Shown in pieces: positions 1-9,884 of a stretch of 64,000 bases of DNA. Position numbers and translations under genes: made by a program. A model generated the notes under the pieces. That model was not told where the DNA came from, ran no database searches, and was given only the letters and a program-made list of their open reading frames with translations. Numbering within the stretch: the stretch's first letter is position 1; each line of letters starts with the position of its first letter. Origin of the DNA: Pseudooceanicola endophyticus (GTDB lineage Bacteria > Pseudomonadota > Alphaproteobacteria > Rhodobacterales > Rhodobacteraceae); the NCBI RefSeq assembly GCF_018760365.1, contig NZ_JAHIAB010000003.1, positions 248,001 through 312,000 on the forward strand, written 5' to 3'.

Positions 1-1011
1 TTTGGCCGCGATGAGGCCTCGGCCCGCGCCCTCAATGCCGTGCTGGCAGAGCATTTCGAGGAAAGCCAGATCTACCGGATCGACCATTACCTGGGCAAGG
101 AAACCGTCCAGAACCTGATGGCCGTGCGCTTTGGCAACATGCTGTTCGAACCGCTCTGGAACGCGCAATACGTCGATCACATCCAGATCACCGTCGCCGA
201 AACCGTGGGCGTCGGTGGACGCGGCGAATATTACGACAAATCCGGTGCCATGCGGGACATGGTCCAGAACCACCTGATGCAGCTGCTCTGCCTCATCGCG
301 ATGGAGCCGCCGGCCAAGTTCGACCATGACGCGGTGCGCGACGAGAAGCTGAAGGTGATCCGCGCCCTCGATATTCCTTCGGTCGAGGACATCGTGCGCG
401 GCCAGTATGCCGCCACCGAGGATGGCGAGCCGAGCTACCTTCAGGATGTGAACGATCCCGCCTCGACCACTGAAAGCTTCATTGCCATGAAGGTGCGGAT
501 CTCCAACTGGCGGTGGGCCGGCACGCCGATCTACCTGCGCACCGGCAAGAAGCTGAAGGCGCGCACCTCCGAGATCGCCGTGGTCTTCAAGGAGACGCCG
601 CATTCGATCTTCGGCCCGGAATCCGGACGGCACCGCAACATCCTGACGATCCGTCTTCAGCCGAACGAGGGGATGGACCTGGGTGTCACCATCAAGGAGC
701 CCGGCCCCGGCGGCATGCGCCTTGTGGATGTGCCGCTCGACATGACCTTTGCCGATGCGCTTGGCCCCGACGCCGACGATGTGCCCGACGCCTACGAGCG
801 GCTGATCATGGATGTGATCCGCGGCAACCAGACGCTGTTCATGCGCGGCGATGAGGTCGAGGCCGCCTGGGCCTGGGCCGATCCGATCATCGAGGCCTGG
901 GAGAAGAACGGCGTGAAGCCCGTGCCCTACGATGCCTATTCCACCGGCCCCGAGGATGCGCTGATGCTGATGCACCGCGATGGCCGCCGCTGGCGGGAGA
1001 TCAAGGTATGA
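1..1011 (+). CDS. zwf: Glucose-6-phosphate 1-dehydrogenase, 5' end missing
   Basis: Oxidises glucose 6-phosphate to 6-phosphogluconolactone with NAD(P)+, the cytoplasmic first step of the oxidative pentose phosphate and Entner-Doudoroff routes. The frame is open from base 1, so the gene enters from the left and 336 codons are visible of the roughly 480-490 usual for the family. The active-site block RIDHYLGKE lies at visible residues 26-34, and it is preceded by the typical FGRD...SARALN stretch, so no internal start is needed. The N-terminal nucleotide-binding part is outside the window. The stop overlaps the pgl start (ATGA), which indicates translational coupling. Identification is secure; only the length is unknown. 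Confidence 0.97.
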   Translation, partial: FGRDEASARALNAVLAEHFEESQIYRIDHYLGKETVQNLMAVRFGNMLFEPLWNAQYVDHIQITVAETVGVGGRGEYYDKSGAMRDMVQNHLMQLLCLIAMEPPAKFDHDAVRDEKLKVIRALDIPSVEDIVRGQYAATEDGEPSYLQDVNDPASTTESFIAMKVRISNWRWAGTPIYLRTGKKLKARTSEIAVVFKETPHSIFGPESGRHRNILTIRLQPNEGMDLGVTIKEPGPGGMRLVDVPLDMTFADALGPDADDVPDAYERLIMDVIRGNQTLFMRGDEVEAAWAWADPIIEAWEKNGVKPVPYDAYSTGPEDALMLMHRDGRRWREIKV

Positions 1012-1679
1012 AATTCCAGGAATATCCCGACCGCGACCTGCTGGCGCTGAACCTCGCGGACACGCTGGCCTCCGAGCTGGGCGCGGCGCTGCGCCACGAG
1101 GACCGGGTGACCTTCTGCGTCCCCGGCGGCACCACCCCGGGGCCGATCTTCGACGCGCTGACCGCCGTGCAGCTGGACTGGGACCGCGTCGATGTTGTGC
1201 TGAACGATGAACGCTGGGTGCCCGAAAGCTCTCCGCGTTCGAACACGGCGCTGCTGCGCCAGCGGTTGCTGACCGGACATGCGGCGGCGGCGACGCTGCT
1301 GCCGCTGCGTCAGGATGTCGAAACGCCTGAAGAAGGGCTCGCGCCGCTCTCGGACGCGCTGAAGCCGCATATGCCCATCGATGTGCTGCTGCTGGGGATG
1401 GGGGCGGACATGCACACCGCCAGCCTCTTCCCCGGTGCCGATCGTCTGGGAGAGGCGCTTTCCGATGAGGCCCCGGTGCTGCTGCCGATGCGTGCCGATG
1501 GCGCCGGAGAGCCCCGGATCACCATCACCGCGCCCTGGTTGAAGGGCGCGCTGTCGACCCATATCGTGATCATGGGCGCCGAGAAGCGCGCGGCGCTGGA
1601 AGCGGCCCGCAAGCTGGCCCCGGAAGAGGCGCCGGTGTCGGTGCTGCTGTCCCAGGCGACGGTCCACTGGGCCGAATGA
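1008..1679 (+). CDS. pgl: 6-phosphogluconolactonase
   Basis: Hydrolyses 6-phosphogluconolactone to 6-phosphogluconate, directly after Zwf. The protein is 223 aa, normal for the DevB/Pgl type. Visible family marks are the early CVPGGTTPG sugar-phosphate loop, NDERWVP and GMGADMHTASLFPG, the last containing the conserved catalytic His region. The ATG overlaps the zwf stop by 4 nt, so it is part of the same operon. The protein is soluble with no signal peptide. Confidence 0.96.
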   Translation: MKFQEYPDRDLLALNLADTLASELGAALRHEDRVTFCVPGGTTPGPIFDALTAVQLDWDRVDVVLNDERWVPESSPRSNTALLRQRLLTGHAAAATLLPLRQDVETPEEGLAPLSDALKPHMPIDVLLLGMGADMHTASLFPGADRLGEALSDEAPVLLPMRADGAGEPRITITAPWLKGALSTHIVIMGAEKRAALEAARKLAPEEAPVSVLLSQATVHWAE

Positions 1680-1748
1680 TCGGTCCCGGAAGTTAAAGAA
1701 CTGCGTGAAGTTTTGCGCGTAACATATTGATAAATGGATTTTATCTAG

Positions 1749-3350
1749 ATGTGGGAAAAGCTCTCCTCCCTGGCGGACGCGTATGGCGACCGTTCCATCC
1801 TGTCTCTGTTCGAGGCCGGGGACCGTTTCGCGGATTGCTCTGTCAGCCATGACGGGCTGTTGTTCGACTATTCCAAGACCAACATCTGCGGCGACGTGAA
1901 GGCGGCGCTTCTGGCGCTCTGCGAGGCCGCCGATGTGGCTGGTCGCCGCGCAGCGATGTTCGAGGGCCAGAAGATCAACGACACCGAGGGGCGCGCCGTG
2001 CTGCACACCGCGCTGCGCAACCTCGGCGGCGCGCCGGTCTATGTGGATGGCCAGGATGTCATGCCCGAGGTCGAGCGCACCTACCGCCGCATGGAGGCCT
2101 TTGCCACCGATGTGCGCGAAGGTCGCTTCCAGGGGGCCGGCGGCAAGATCACCGATGTGATCAACATCGGCATCGGCGGCTCTGACCTGGGGCCGGCCAT
2201 GGTCGAGATCGCGCTGAAACCCTATGTCGACGGGCCGCGCTGCCATTTCGTCTCCAACGTCGATGGCGCCCATATCGCCGACACGCTGAAGGGGCTGGAT
2301 CCGACGACGACGCTGGTCATCGTCGCCTCCAAGACCTTCACCACCATCGAGACCATGACCAACGCGGAAACCGCGCGCAAATGGATGGCCGAAAAGGTGA
2401 AGAACACCGGCGCGCAGTTCGCCGCGCTCAGCTCCAACACCGAAAAGACCGGCGAATGGGGCATCGCCCCCGAACGCGTCTTCGGCTTCGAGGACTGGGT
2501 GGGCGGCCGCTATTCCATGTGGGGGCCGATCGGCCTGTCGGTGATGCTCGCGGTGGGTCCGGAAGATTTCCGCGCCTTCCTGGCTGGGGCCGCCGCCATG
2601 GACAAACACTTCCGCGAGGCGCCCTTTGCCGAGAACCTGCCGGTGCTTCTGGCCCTTGTCGGGATCTGGCACAACCAGGGTCTGGGCTATGCGACCCGCG
2701 CCGTGCTGCCCTATGAACAGCGCCTGGCCCGTCTGCCCGCCTACCTCCAGCAGATGGAGATGGAGAGCAACGGCAAGCGCGTCTCGATGGATGGCGCCGA
2801 GCTGACGGTGAATTCCGGCCCCGTCGTCTGGGGCGAGCCCGGCACCAACGGTCAGCACGCCTTCTACCAGCTGATCCACCAGGGCACCCGCGTCGTGCCC
2901 TGCGAATTCATGGTCGGCGTCGTGGGGCACGAGCCCGATCTGGCGCATCAGCACGACCTGCTGGTTGCCAACTGCCTGGCCCAATCGGAGGCGCTGCTGC
3001 GGGGCCGCGACCTGTCCGAGGCGACCGCGATCATGGCGGCCAAGGGTCTTGAGGGGGCAGAGCTGGCGCGTCAGGCCGCGCACCGGGTCTTCCCGGGCAA
3101 CCGCCCCTCGACGACGCTGGTCTATCCCAAGCTCACGCCTTTCGTGCTGGGCCAGATCGTGGCGATGTACGAACACCGGGTCTTCGTCGAAGGCGCGATC
3201 CTCGGCATCAACTCCTACGACCAGTGGGGCGTGGAGCTGGGCAAGGAACTGGCGCTGAAGCTGTCGCCGATCCTGGCGGGCGAAGAAGGCACCGAGGGCA
3301 AGGACGGCTCCACCGCCGGTCTGATCGCCGCGATCCGCGCCGGCAAGTAA
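1749..3350 (+). CDS. pgi: Glucose-6-phosphate isomerase
   Basis: Interconverts glucose 6-phosphate and fructose 6-phosphate in the cytoplasm. The 533 aa product is of the usual bacterial length and carries both family signatures: [15 protein letters not shown] in the middle and [14 protein letters not shown] near the C-terminus, plus SKTFTTIET of the sugar-phosphate site. It follows pgl by 69 nt in the same direction; this gap is AT-rich and shows no strong Shine-Dalgarno, so a separate promoter for pgi is possible but not demonstrated. A strong terminator follows. In Rhodobacteraceae zwf-pgl-pgi is a familiar cluster that recycles carbon through the Entner-Doudoroff route. Confidence 0.97.
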   Translation: MWEKLSSLADAYGDRSILSLFEAGDRFADCSVSHDGLLFDYSKTNICGDVKAALLALCEAADVAGRRAAMFEGQKINDTEGRAVLHTALRNLGGAPVYVDGQDVMPEVERTYRRMEAFATDVREGRFQGAGGKITDVINIGIGGSDLGPAMVEIALKPYVDGPRCHFVSNVDGAHIADTLKGLDPTTTLVIVASKTFTTIETMTNAETARKWMAEKVKNTGAQFAALSSNTEKTGEWGIAPERVFGFEDWVGGRYSMWGPIGLSVMLAVGPEDFRAFLAGAAAMDKHFREAPFAENLPVLLALVGIWHNQGLGYATRAVLPYEQRLARLPAYLQQMEMESNGKRVSMDGAELTVNSGPVVWGEPGTNGQHAFYQLIHQGTRVVPCEFMVGVVGHEPDLAHQHDLLVANCLAQSEALLRGRDLSEATAIMAAKGLEGAELARQAAHRVFPGNRPSTTLVYPKLTPFVLGQIVAMYEHRVFVEGAILGINSYDQWGVELGKELALKLSPILAGEEGTEGKDGSTAGLIAAIRAGK

Positions 3351-3370
3351 GCAAACTGCAAATTGCAAAG

Positions 3371-3398
3371 AGGCCCGGAGCCACGCTCCGGGCCTTTC
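3371..3398 (+). terminator. Intrinsic terminator after pgi
   Basis: Perfect 11-bp stem (3371-3381 with 3385-3395) closed by a 3-nt CAC loop and followed by TTT. It lies 20 nt after the pgi stop and just before the end of the convergent cupin gene, so it may serve both directions. Confidence 0.85.
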
Positions 3399-3401
3399 GA
3401 G

Positions 3402-3821
3402 TTACGGGATGTCGAAGCCGGGCGCGGCCAGCTCGAACCCGGCGAAATCGAAGGCCGGAGAGACGGTGCAACCGACCAGCGTCCAGCCGCCAAGCGGCCG
3501 TGCCGCCTGCCAGTGCCCGGCGGGCACGATCCCCTGGGGGCGCTGCCCGACCGCCAGATCCGGGCCCAGCGTCAGGGCCTGCGCCGGACCGGCTTCGGTC
3601 TCGGCGATGCGCAGCTCCAGCGGGGCGCCGGAATAGTGGTGCCAGATTTCGGCGGCATCGACCCGGTGCCAGTGGCTGACCTCGGTCTCTTTCAGCAGGA
3701 AGTAGATGCAGGTCCCGGCGGCGCGGTCGGCATCGCCGCCGCCGATCCAGGTCTGGCGGAAATGCCCGCCCTCCGGATGGGGGGCAAGGTCCAGCAGAGC
3801 GATGATGTCATCGGCGGTCAT
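3402..3821 (-). CDS. Cupin (DUF985/Cupin_5-like) protein
   Basis: 139 aa, single RmlC-like cupin. The HPEGGHFRQTW start, the YFLLKE strand and the SHWHRVDAAEIWHHYSG block are characteristic of the DUF985 (Cupin_5) group; the clustered His/Glu residues suggest a metal or sugar-ligand site. The biochemical role of the family is not well established, so I assign none. The start ATG at 3821 has AAAGGA 7 nt upstream. It is convergent with pgi. Confidence 0.85.
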   Translation of the reverse strand: MTADDIIALLDLAPHPEGGHFRQTWIGGGDADRAAGTCIYFLLKETEVSHWHRVDAAEIWHHYSGAPLELRIAETEAGPAQALTLGPDLAVGQRPQGIVPAGHWQAARPLGGWTLVGCTVSPAFDFAGFELAAPGFDIP

Positions 3822-4111
3822 TGGGCGGTCCTTTCAGATGCGTCACCGCAGGGTTTCCCGCCGAACCGGCAAAGGCAAGACCGGAAGGCCGGGTTGCATG
3901 GGGTGCAGGGCCGGACCGCTTGACGGGACCCGGCGTCATCCGCTACCTCCTGCGCAGCCGAAAAGCGCAGGACCGGTCAGGTTATCCCGGTCACCGTGCC
4001 CCGCACGGGAGTTAGTCGAGTTTTCGAACCCACGGCAGACCCCAACCCGGGGTGCCCGTGGCCCTTTTCGCAAGGATCCGAACGGCACCCTTTTCCAAGT
4101 CGGAGCCCGCC

Positions 4112-4390
4112 ATGTCCAAGATCCAGTCCAAGACCCCCAACCCGAAATCCATCGTCATCGTCGCGCAGGTCTTCATCTCCTGCTTCATGGCCTTGCTGAT
4201 GACCTTCTGCATGTCCATCGTGCTGCCCGGCACGATCCACGAATCCGGCTGGTTCGCCACCTGGATGCAGCGCTGGCTGACAGCCTGGCCGCTGGCCTTC
4301 CTGTTCTCGCTGGGCGTGGGGCCGCTGGCCTTCAAGCTGTCGACGCTGGTCAACGGCACGCTGGCCCGTCTTTCCGCGCAACGCGGCTGA
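4112..4390 (+). CDS. DUF2798-like small membrane protein
   Basis: 92 aa if started at the ATG at 4112, which has a weak CGGAG upstream; the frame stays open another 20 codons upstream but that part is compositionally unlike protein. Two hydrophobic segments (about residues 15-38 and 52-75) separated by a short ESGW loop give a two-helix inner-membrane protein, and the pattern ...FMALLMTF...GTI...W...WLTAWPLAF...GP is typical of DUF2798. Function unknown. It stands alone on its strand and is followed at once by a dispersed 3' repeat and then a terminator. Confidence 0.75.
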   Translation: MSKIQSKTPNPKSIVIVAQVFISCFMALLMTFCMSIVLPGTIHESGWFATWMQRWLTAWPLAFLFSLGVGPLAFKLSTLVNGTLARLSAQRG

Positions 4391-4392
4391 TT

Positions 4393-4428
4393 TCATCTTT
4401 CCGGCAAATATGCCCGCCGGAGGCATGG
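4393..4428 (+). repeat. Dispersed 3' repeat, copy A (short type)
   Basis: Begins 2 nt after the stop of the small membrane protein gene. It reads TCATCTTTCC-GGC-AAATATGCCC followed by GCCGGAGGCATGG, closely matching copy D at 33307 and, in its first 25 nt, copies B and C. It has the same orientation as the preceding gene. Confidence 0.7.
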
Positions 4429-4454
4429 TGCCGAAGGCGCCATTCTTCAAAGGA

Positions 4455-4490
4455 AAACGCCCCGGGATCTCTCCCGGGGCGTTTCGTTTC
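4455..4490. terminator. Bidirectional terminator between the DUF2798-like gene and eno
   Basis: Perfect 13-bp stem (4455-4467 with 4472-4484), TCTC loop, A-run on the left and TTTCGTTTC on the right. It ends transcription from both convergent genes. Confidence 0.9.
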
Positions 4491-4506
4491 CATCAGCGAA
4501 GAGCGA

Positions 4507-6031
<1,525 letters not shown>

Positions 6032-6041
6032 CAGGGAGACC

Positions 6042-6983
6042 TCAGGCCGGCCAGAGCGCCATGAGGACCGGCAGGGTGAGAAGCGACAGCAGGGTCGAGA
6101 GCAGCACGACACGGCCCGTTAGCAGGGCTTCGCGCTCGTAGAACTCGGCCAGCATGAAGGGGCCGGTGCCGGTGGGCAGGGCGGCAAGCAGCACCGCCGT
6201 CAGGGCGAGGTCATGGGGCAGGTGCAGCAGCGGCACTGCGATCAGCCAGGTCAGCAAGGGCTGGCCAATCAGCTTGAGGCCGATCAGCAGGGATTGCACG
6301 CCGACGCCGGCGCGGGGGCGGCGCCCGGCATTCTGGGCCAGGAACAGCCCGAGCGCGATCAGCGCGCAGGGCGAGGCGGCGCCGCCCAGAAGCTTGAGGA
6401 AACTGTCGGCGGGTTTCGGCAGCGGCAGACCGGTCACCAGGAAGATGGCGCCCAGCACCGGGGCGATCAGCAGTGGATTCTTGACCAGGCTGAGGGCGGT
6501 GCGGCGCAGGATGTCGCGGCGGCGTCCCTCGGCCTGAAGGCCGCTCTCGATCAGGATGATGGCGATGGCGAAGAGGATGCAGACGGTGATGATGGTGGCG
6601 ACCAGCGCGCCGGGCATCCCCGCCGGGCCGATGATCGCCAGCACCAGCGGGAAGCCCATGAAGCCGGTATTGGCATAGCCCGCGTTCAGCCCGTCGATGG
6701 CGGCATCGGCAAGGTGGCTGCCCTGGCGCAGGCGCAGCGCCAGGGTGGCGGCATAGATCAGCGCGCAGCCGCCGGTGAAGGCCAGGATGAAGCCCGGGTG
6801 CCAGATCTGCGCCGGCTGGGCCTTGGCCATGATGTCGAAGAGCAGCGCGGGCAGCGCGAGGGTGATGACCAGGCGGTTGATTTCCCGGGTGGCATTGGGG
6901 CCGAGGGCGCCGCTGCGCCGGGCGATGTAGCCGGTCAGGATCAGTGCGAAGATCGGCAGGACATTGGCGAGGTTGGCGAGCAT
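6042..6983 (-). CDS. AEC-family transporter (auxin efflux carrier/malonate-type permease)
   Basis: 313 aa integral membrane protein with about ten hydrophobic segments. The start MLANLANVLPIFALILTGYIARR and the central NTGFMGFPL and VKNPL motifs are typical of the AEC family (auxin efflux carriers of plants, malonate/dicarboxylate permeases of bacteria). Substrate cannot be inferred from sequence. The ATG at 6983 was chosen because homology begins there, although the frame is open to 7142. It is divergent from a LysR gene 99 nt away, so that regulator probably controls it. Confidence 0.88.
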   Translation of the reverse strand: MLANLANVLPIFALILTGYIARRSGALGPNATREINRLVITLALPALLFDIMAKAQPAQIWHPGFILAFTGGCALIYAATLALRLRQGSHLADAAIDGLNAGYANTGFMGFPLVLAIIGPAGMPGALVATIITVCILFAIAIILIESGLQAEGRRRDILRRTALSLVKNPLLIAPVLGAIFLVTGLPLPKPADSFLKLLGGAASPCALIALGLFLAQNAGRRPRAGVGVQSLLIGLKLIGQPLLTWLIAVPLLHLPHDLALTAVLLAALPTGTGPFMLAEFYEREALLTGRVVLLSTLLSLLTLPVLMALWPA

Positions 6984-7082
6984 GGCGAAGCCTTGGGCTG
7001 GGAGAGACCGCTTTCCTCTAGGCCTGTCGATCCATACACTCCAATGCATCTTTGATGGGGCAATGATGCTGAGAGGGTATCG

Positions 7083-7973
7083 ATGGACACGCGGCAGATG
7101 CGCTATTTCGTGGCTCTGGCCGAGACGCTGCATTTCGGCCATGCGGCGGCGCGGATGAACATGACCCAGCCGCCCTTCAGCCGGCAGATCGCCGCGCTGG
7201 AGCGGGATCTTGGGGTGCAGCTGGTCGAACGTTCATCCCGGCAGGTGGTGCTGACCCCCGCCGGAGAGCGCTTTCTGAAGGATTCCCGCGCCGTTCTGGC
7301 CGGGTTCGACAGCGCCTGCCGGGAGGCGCGGCTGGTCGCCGAGGGGCTCCACGGAGAGCTGCGCTTCGGCTTCATGATGCATGCGGCGCACAGCATCGTG
7401 CCGCGGCTGGTCTCTCGCTACGTGGCGTTGCGCCCCGAGGTGCGCCTGACCCTGGTCGAGACGACACCGGCGGAGATCGCCCAGCGGCTGCTGGCCGGAG
7501 AGCTGGATGCGGGGCTGAGTTTCGGCGCGCGGGCCTTGCCGCAGCTCGACAGCCTGCCGGTGTTCACCGACCGGCTGTGCCTGGTGGTGCCGAAGGGGCA
7601 TGCGCTGGCGGGGTGCCGCGTGGTTCAGGCGCAGGATCTGACGGGGTTGGCGGTGATCGCGGCGCCGGCGCGGGTGTCGCCGACCTTGCGCGGTGCGGTG
7701 GAGGGCTGGTTCGCGGCGCAGGGCCTGCTGCCCGACATCCGCTTTGAACCGCAGTTGCAGACCACCATCCTGCGGCTGGTCGCGGCGGGGCTGGGGGTGG
7801 CGCTGGTGCCGGCATCGATCGTGGGAGAGGAGGCTTCGGTACGGGCGGTGCCGCTGGAGGCGGCGCCGGAGCTGCCCATCGTGCTGTCCAGCCCGGCGGG
7901 ATCGCACAACCGCGCGCTGGAGCCGCTGCGCGAGATGATCCGTGATGGCAGCTGGCGTGACGTCCCTGCCTGA
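7083..7973 (+). CDS. LysR-family transcriptional regulator (next to the AEC carrier)
   Basis: 296 aa with the standard LysR layout: winged HTH at residues 1-60 (MRYFVALAETLHFGHAAARMNMTQPPFSRQI...ERDLGVQL...R) and a periplasmic-binding-like effector domain from about residue 90. LysR proteins are tetrameric DNA-binding proteins activated by a small molecule. Its divergent position beside the AEC carrier suggests that the carrier's substrate or a derivative is the effector. The start at 7083 gives the conserved N-terminus MDTRQMRYF. Confidence 0.93.
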   Translation: MDTRQMRYFVALAETLHFGHAAARMNMTQPPFSRQIAALERDLGVQLVERSSRQVVLTPAGERFLKDSRAVLAGFDSACREARLVAEGLHGELRFGFMMHAAHSIVPRLVSRYVALRPEVRLTLVETTPAEIAQRLLAGELDAGLSFGARALPQLDSLPVFTDRLCLVVPKGHALAGCRVVQAQDLTGLAVIAAPARVSPTLRGAVEGWFAAQGLLPDIRFEPQLQTTILRLVAAGLGVALVPASIVGEEASVRAVPLEAAPELPIVLSSPAGSHNRALEPLREMIRDGSWRDVPA

Positions 7974-7979
7974 TCAGTC

Positions 7980-8010
7980 CCGCGAAGCCCGCAGGACGCG
8001 GGCTTCGCGG
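7980..8010. terminator. Strong hairpin between convergent genes, no T-run
   Basis: Perfect 13-bp stem (7980-7992 with 7998-8010) with a 5-nt loop, 7 nt after the LysR stop and 50 nt from the end of the convergent ABM gene. There is no U-tract in either direction, so it may be a weak terminator or an RNA 3'-end stabiliser. Confidence 0.55.
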
Positions 8011-8059
8011 TGACGACACGGACAACCCCCGGGATGGAAGGGGCGCCGCATCGTTTGGC

Positions 8060-8761
8060 TTACTCCTTGAAGGAGAGCTCGGAGAGGACCCAGCGGGTGT
8101 CCATCGGGTTGGCGACCAGCATGCCGTCGCCCAGGGCCTTGTCGAGCTCGGCGGAATAGTCGGCCTTCAGGTGCTTTTCGTGCTGGGCGGCGCTGGCCCA
8201 GTGCTCGACCACGACGAAGTCGTTCGGCTTGTCGGCGACCTGATAGATGTTGTAGCCCATGTTGCCATCGGCGGCGCGCGCCTTGGGCACGGCCTTTTCG
8301 AAGGCCTTCAGGAAGGCGTCGTGATGGGCGTCGTCGGTCTTCAGCATGACGACGATGTTGCGCGGGCTGACCTCGTCCTCGGGGACGGGCAGGGCGGGGA
8401 TCTCGGGCACTTCCTTCAGCCAGATCTGCTGCGGATCGGCGCTGACCGAATCCCCGACGATTTTCTCGACGGCCTTCAGGTGGGGTTCCTGCATATGGGC
8501 GTCGATGGCGGCCTGATTCTTCCAGCGCTCGACCAGGAAGATGCCGGGGGTGCCGTCCTCGGCCTCGAAGGCCTCGAAGGAGATGTTGCCCGCTTCCGCG
8601 CGCGAGGCTTCGACGTTCTTGGCCATCACATCGAGGAAGCTGTCATGGGCGGCTTCGGTCACCGGCAGGATCACGAAGGCCTGCACGGTATCGCGGGTAT
8701 CGGCGAAGGCGGCAGTGGACAGGCCGATCGAAGCGGCGGTGGCGAACAGGGTAGATCTCAT
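8060..8761 (-). CDS. Exported tandem antibiotic-biosynthesis-monooxygenase (ABM)-domain protein
   Basis: 233 aa. Residues 1-21 (MRSTLFATAASIGLSTAAFAD) look like a Sec signal peptide, so the protein should be periplasmic. The rest is two ABM-like ferredoxin-fold domains of about 95 aa: VQAFVILPVTEAAHDSFLDVM...GNISFEAFEAE...FLVERWKNQAAIDAHM and VVMLKTDDAHHDAFLKAFEKA...GNMGYNIYQV...VVVEHWASAAQHEKHL. ABM proteins are cofactor-free quinone/polyketide oxygenases, haem-degrading enzymes or simple binding proteins; which applies is unknown. The start has GGAGG 4 nt before ATG, and the frame extension to 8947 is rejected. It is divergent from a LysR gene (184-nt gap). Confidence 0.82.
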   Translation of the reverse strand: MRSTLFATAASIGLSTAAFADTRDTVQAFVILPVTEAAHDSFLDVMAKNVEASRAEAGNISFEAFEAEDGTPGIFLVERWKNQAAIDAHMQEPHLKAVEKIVGDSVSADPQQIWLKEVPEIPALPVPEDEVSPRNIVVMLKTDDAHHDAFLKAFEKAVPKARAADGNMGYNIYQVADKPNDFVVVEHWASAAQHEKHLKADYSAELDKALGDGMLVANPMDTRWVLSELSFKE

Positions 8762-8945
8762 GGAGCCTCCTTGAGGTGCTTTCTGTTTTGCCGTGGCTTC
8801 CGGCGTCGGCTGCGAGGGCGCAATGCCTCCGGCTGCCAATGGCTGCGGCTTCAAGAGCATGAAATGTAGTATTTCTTTCTTGTCTTTAAGTGGTACGAGG
8901 TCACATCTTTGCAGAGACATTATCTCCCAATCATTGAGGGTGCCC

Positions 8946-9884
8946 ATGGCGCGTCTGGATCACATCACCGACCTTCGGGTTTTCGAGGCCCTGGCGCGTC
9001 TGGGCAGCCTGACGGCGGCGGCCAGTGACCTGGGGATTTCGTTGGCGGTGGCTTCGAAGCGGTTGCAGCGGCTGGAGGCGGTGCTGGGGGTGCGGCTGGC
9101 GGATCGCACGACCCGGGCGGCGCGGCTGACCCAGGACGGGCACCGGATGCTGGCGCATTGCCGCCAGACCCTGAACGCGGTTGACCGGGTGGAAGATTCG
9201 GTGCTGCACGGGGCCGAGGGGGTGGTGCGGATCTCGGCGGCGGTGGCCTTTGCGCAGCGCCAGATCGCGCCGCTGCTGCCCGGGTTCCTGGATGCCTATC
9301 CCGACATCCGGATCGAGCTGGCGGCGACCAACCGCATGGCCGATCTGGTGGGCGAAGGGATCGACCTGGCGTTTCGCCAATGCGTGCCGCTGCCAGAGGA
9401 TCCGACGGTGCGCGGGCGCTTGCCCGACGGGCATGTGCTGGTCGCGGCCCCGGCCTATCTGGAGCGCGCGGGCATCCCCGAAACCCCCGAGGACCTGAGC
9501 AGCCACCGCCTGCTGACGGTGGGCCTGCCGGCGCCGCGCAGCCTGACGCTGAACGATGGCGCAACCACGGCACAGATCCGCATCCATGACGCCCTGACGG
9601 GCACGGACGGAGAGATTTCCCATGCCGCCGCCCTGGCCGGCGGAGGCATCGCGCTGAAGTCGGTCTGGGATGTGGCACAGGATCTGGCGGCGGGGCGGCT
9701 GGTCCATGTGCTGCCCGGCTGGAGCGGCGAGCGCCGTCAGGTCCATATCGTCGTGCCGATGCGCGAGTTCCAGTCCCGCCGCGTCACTCTGGTGCTGAAC
9801 TACCTGCGCGGCGCGCTGGAGCGTGCGGCGGCGGCGGCCTTTCCGCCCCCCGACGCTCAGCCCGTCAGGGCCGAGACCAGGTGA
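8946..9884 (+). CDS. LysR-family regulator (next to the ABM protein)
   Basis: 312 aa, CrgA/DsdA-like LysR subgroup: HTH at residues 1-62 (ITDLRVFEALARLGSLTAAASDLGISLAVASKRLQRLE) and an effector domain with the AFAQRQIAPLLPGFLDAYPDIRIEL sequence. The start at 8946 follows AGGG; the frame is open further upstream but that part is not regulator-like. It is divergent from the exported ABM protein, its most likely target. Its last 28 nt overlap the 3' end of feoB on the other strand. Confidence 0.92.
   Translation: MARLDHITDLRVFEALARLGSLTAAASDLGISLAVASKRLQRLEAVLGVRLADRTTRAARLTQDGHRMLAHCRQTLNAVDRVEDSVLHGAEGVVRISAAVAFAQRQIAPLLPGFLDAYPDIRIELAATNRMADLVGEGIDLAFRQCVPLPEDPTVRGRLPDGHVLVAAPAYLERAGIPETPEDLSSHRLLTVGLPAPRSLTLNDGATTAQIRIHDALTGTDGEISHAAALAGGGIALKSVWDVAQDLAAGRLVHVLPGWSGERRQVHIVVPMREFQSRRVTLVLNYLRGALERAAAAAFPPPDAQPVRAETR

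Noticed and set aside
936-3368. An 810-codon minus-strand frame opposite zwf-pgl-pgi
   Set aside because: Spans three unrelated sense genes and shows Arg/His/Gln-rich shadow composition.
3840-4110. tRNA-like or sRNA-like stretch with TTCGA near 4022
   Set aside because: No acceptor or anticodon arm can be formed; nothing else in the 290 nt supports a gene.
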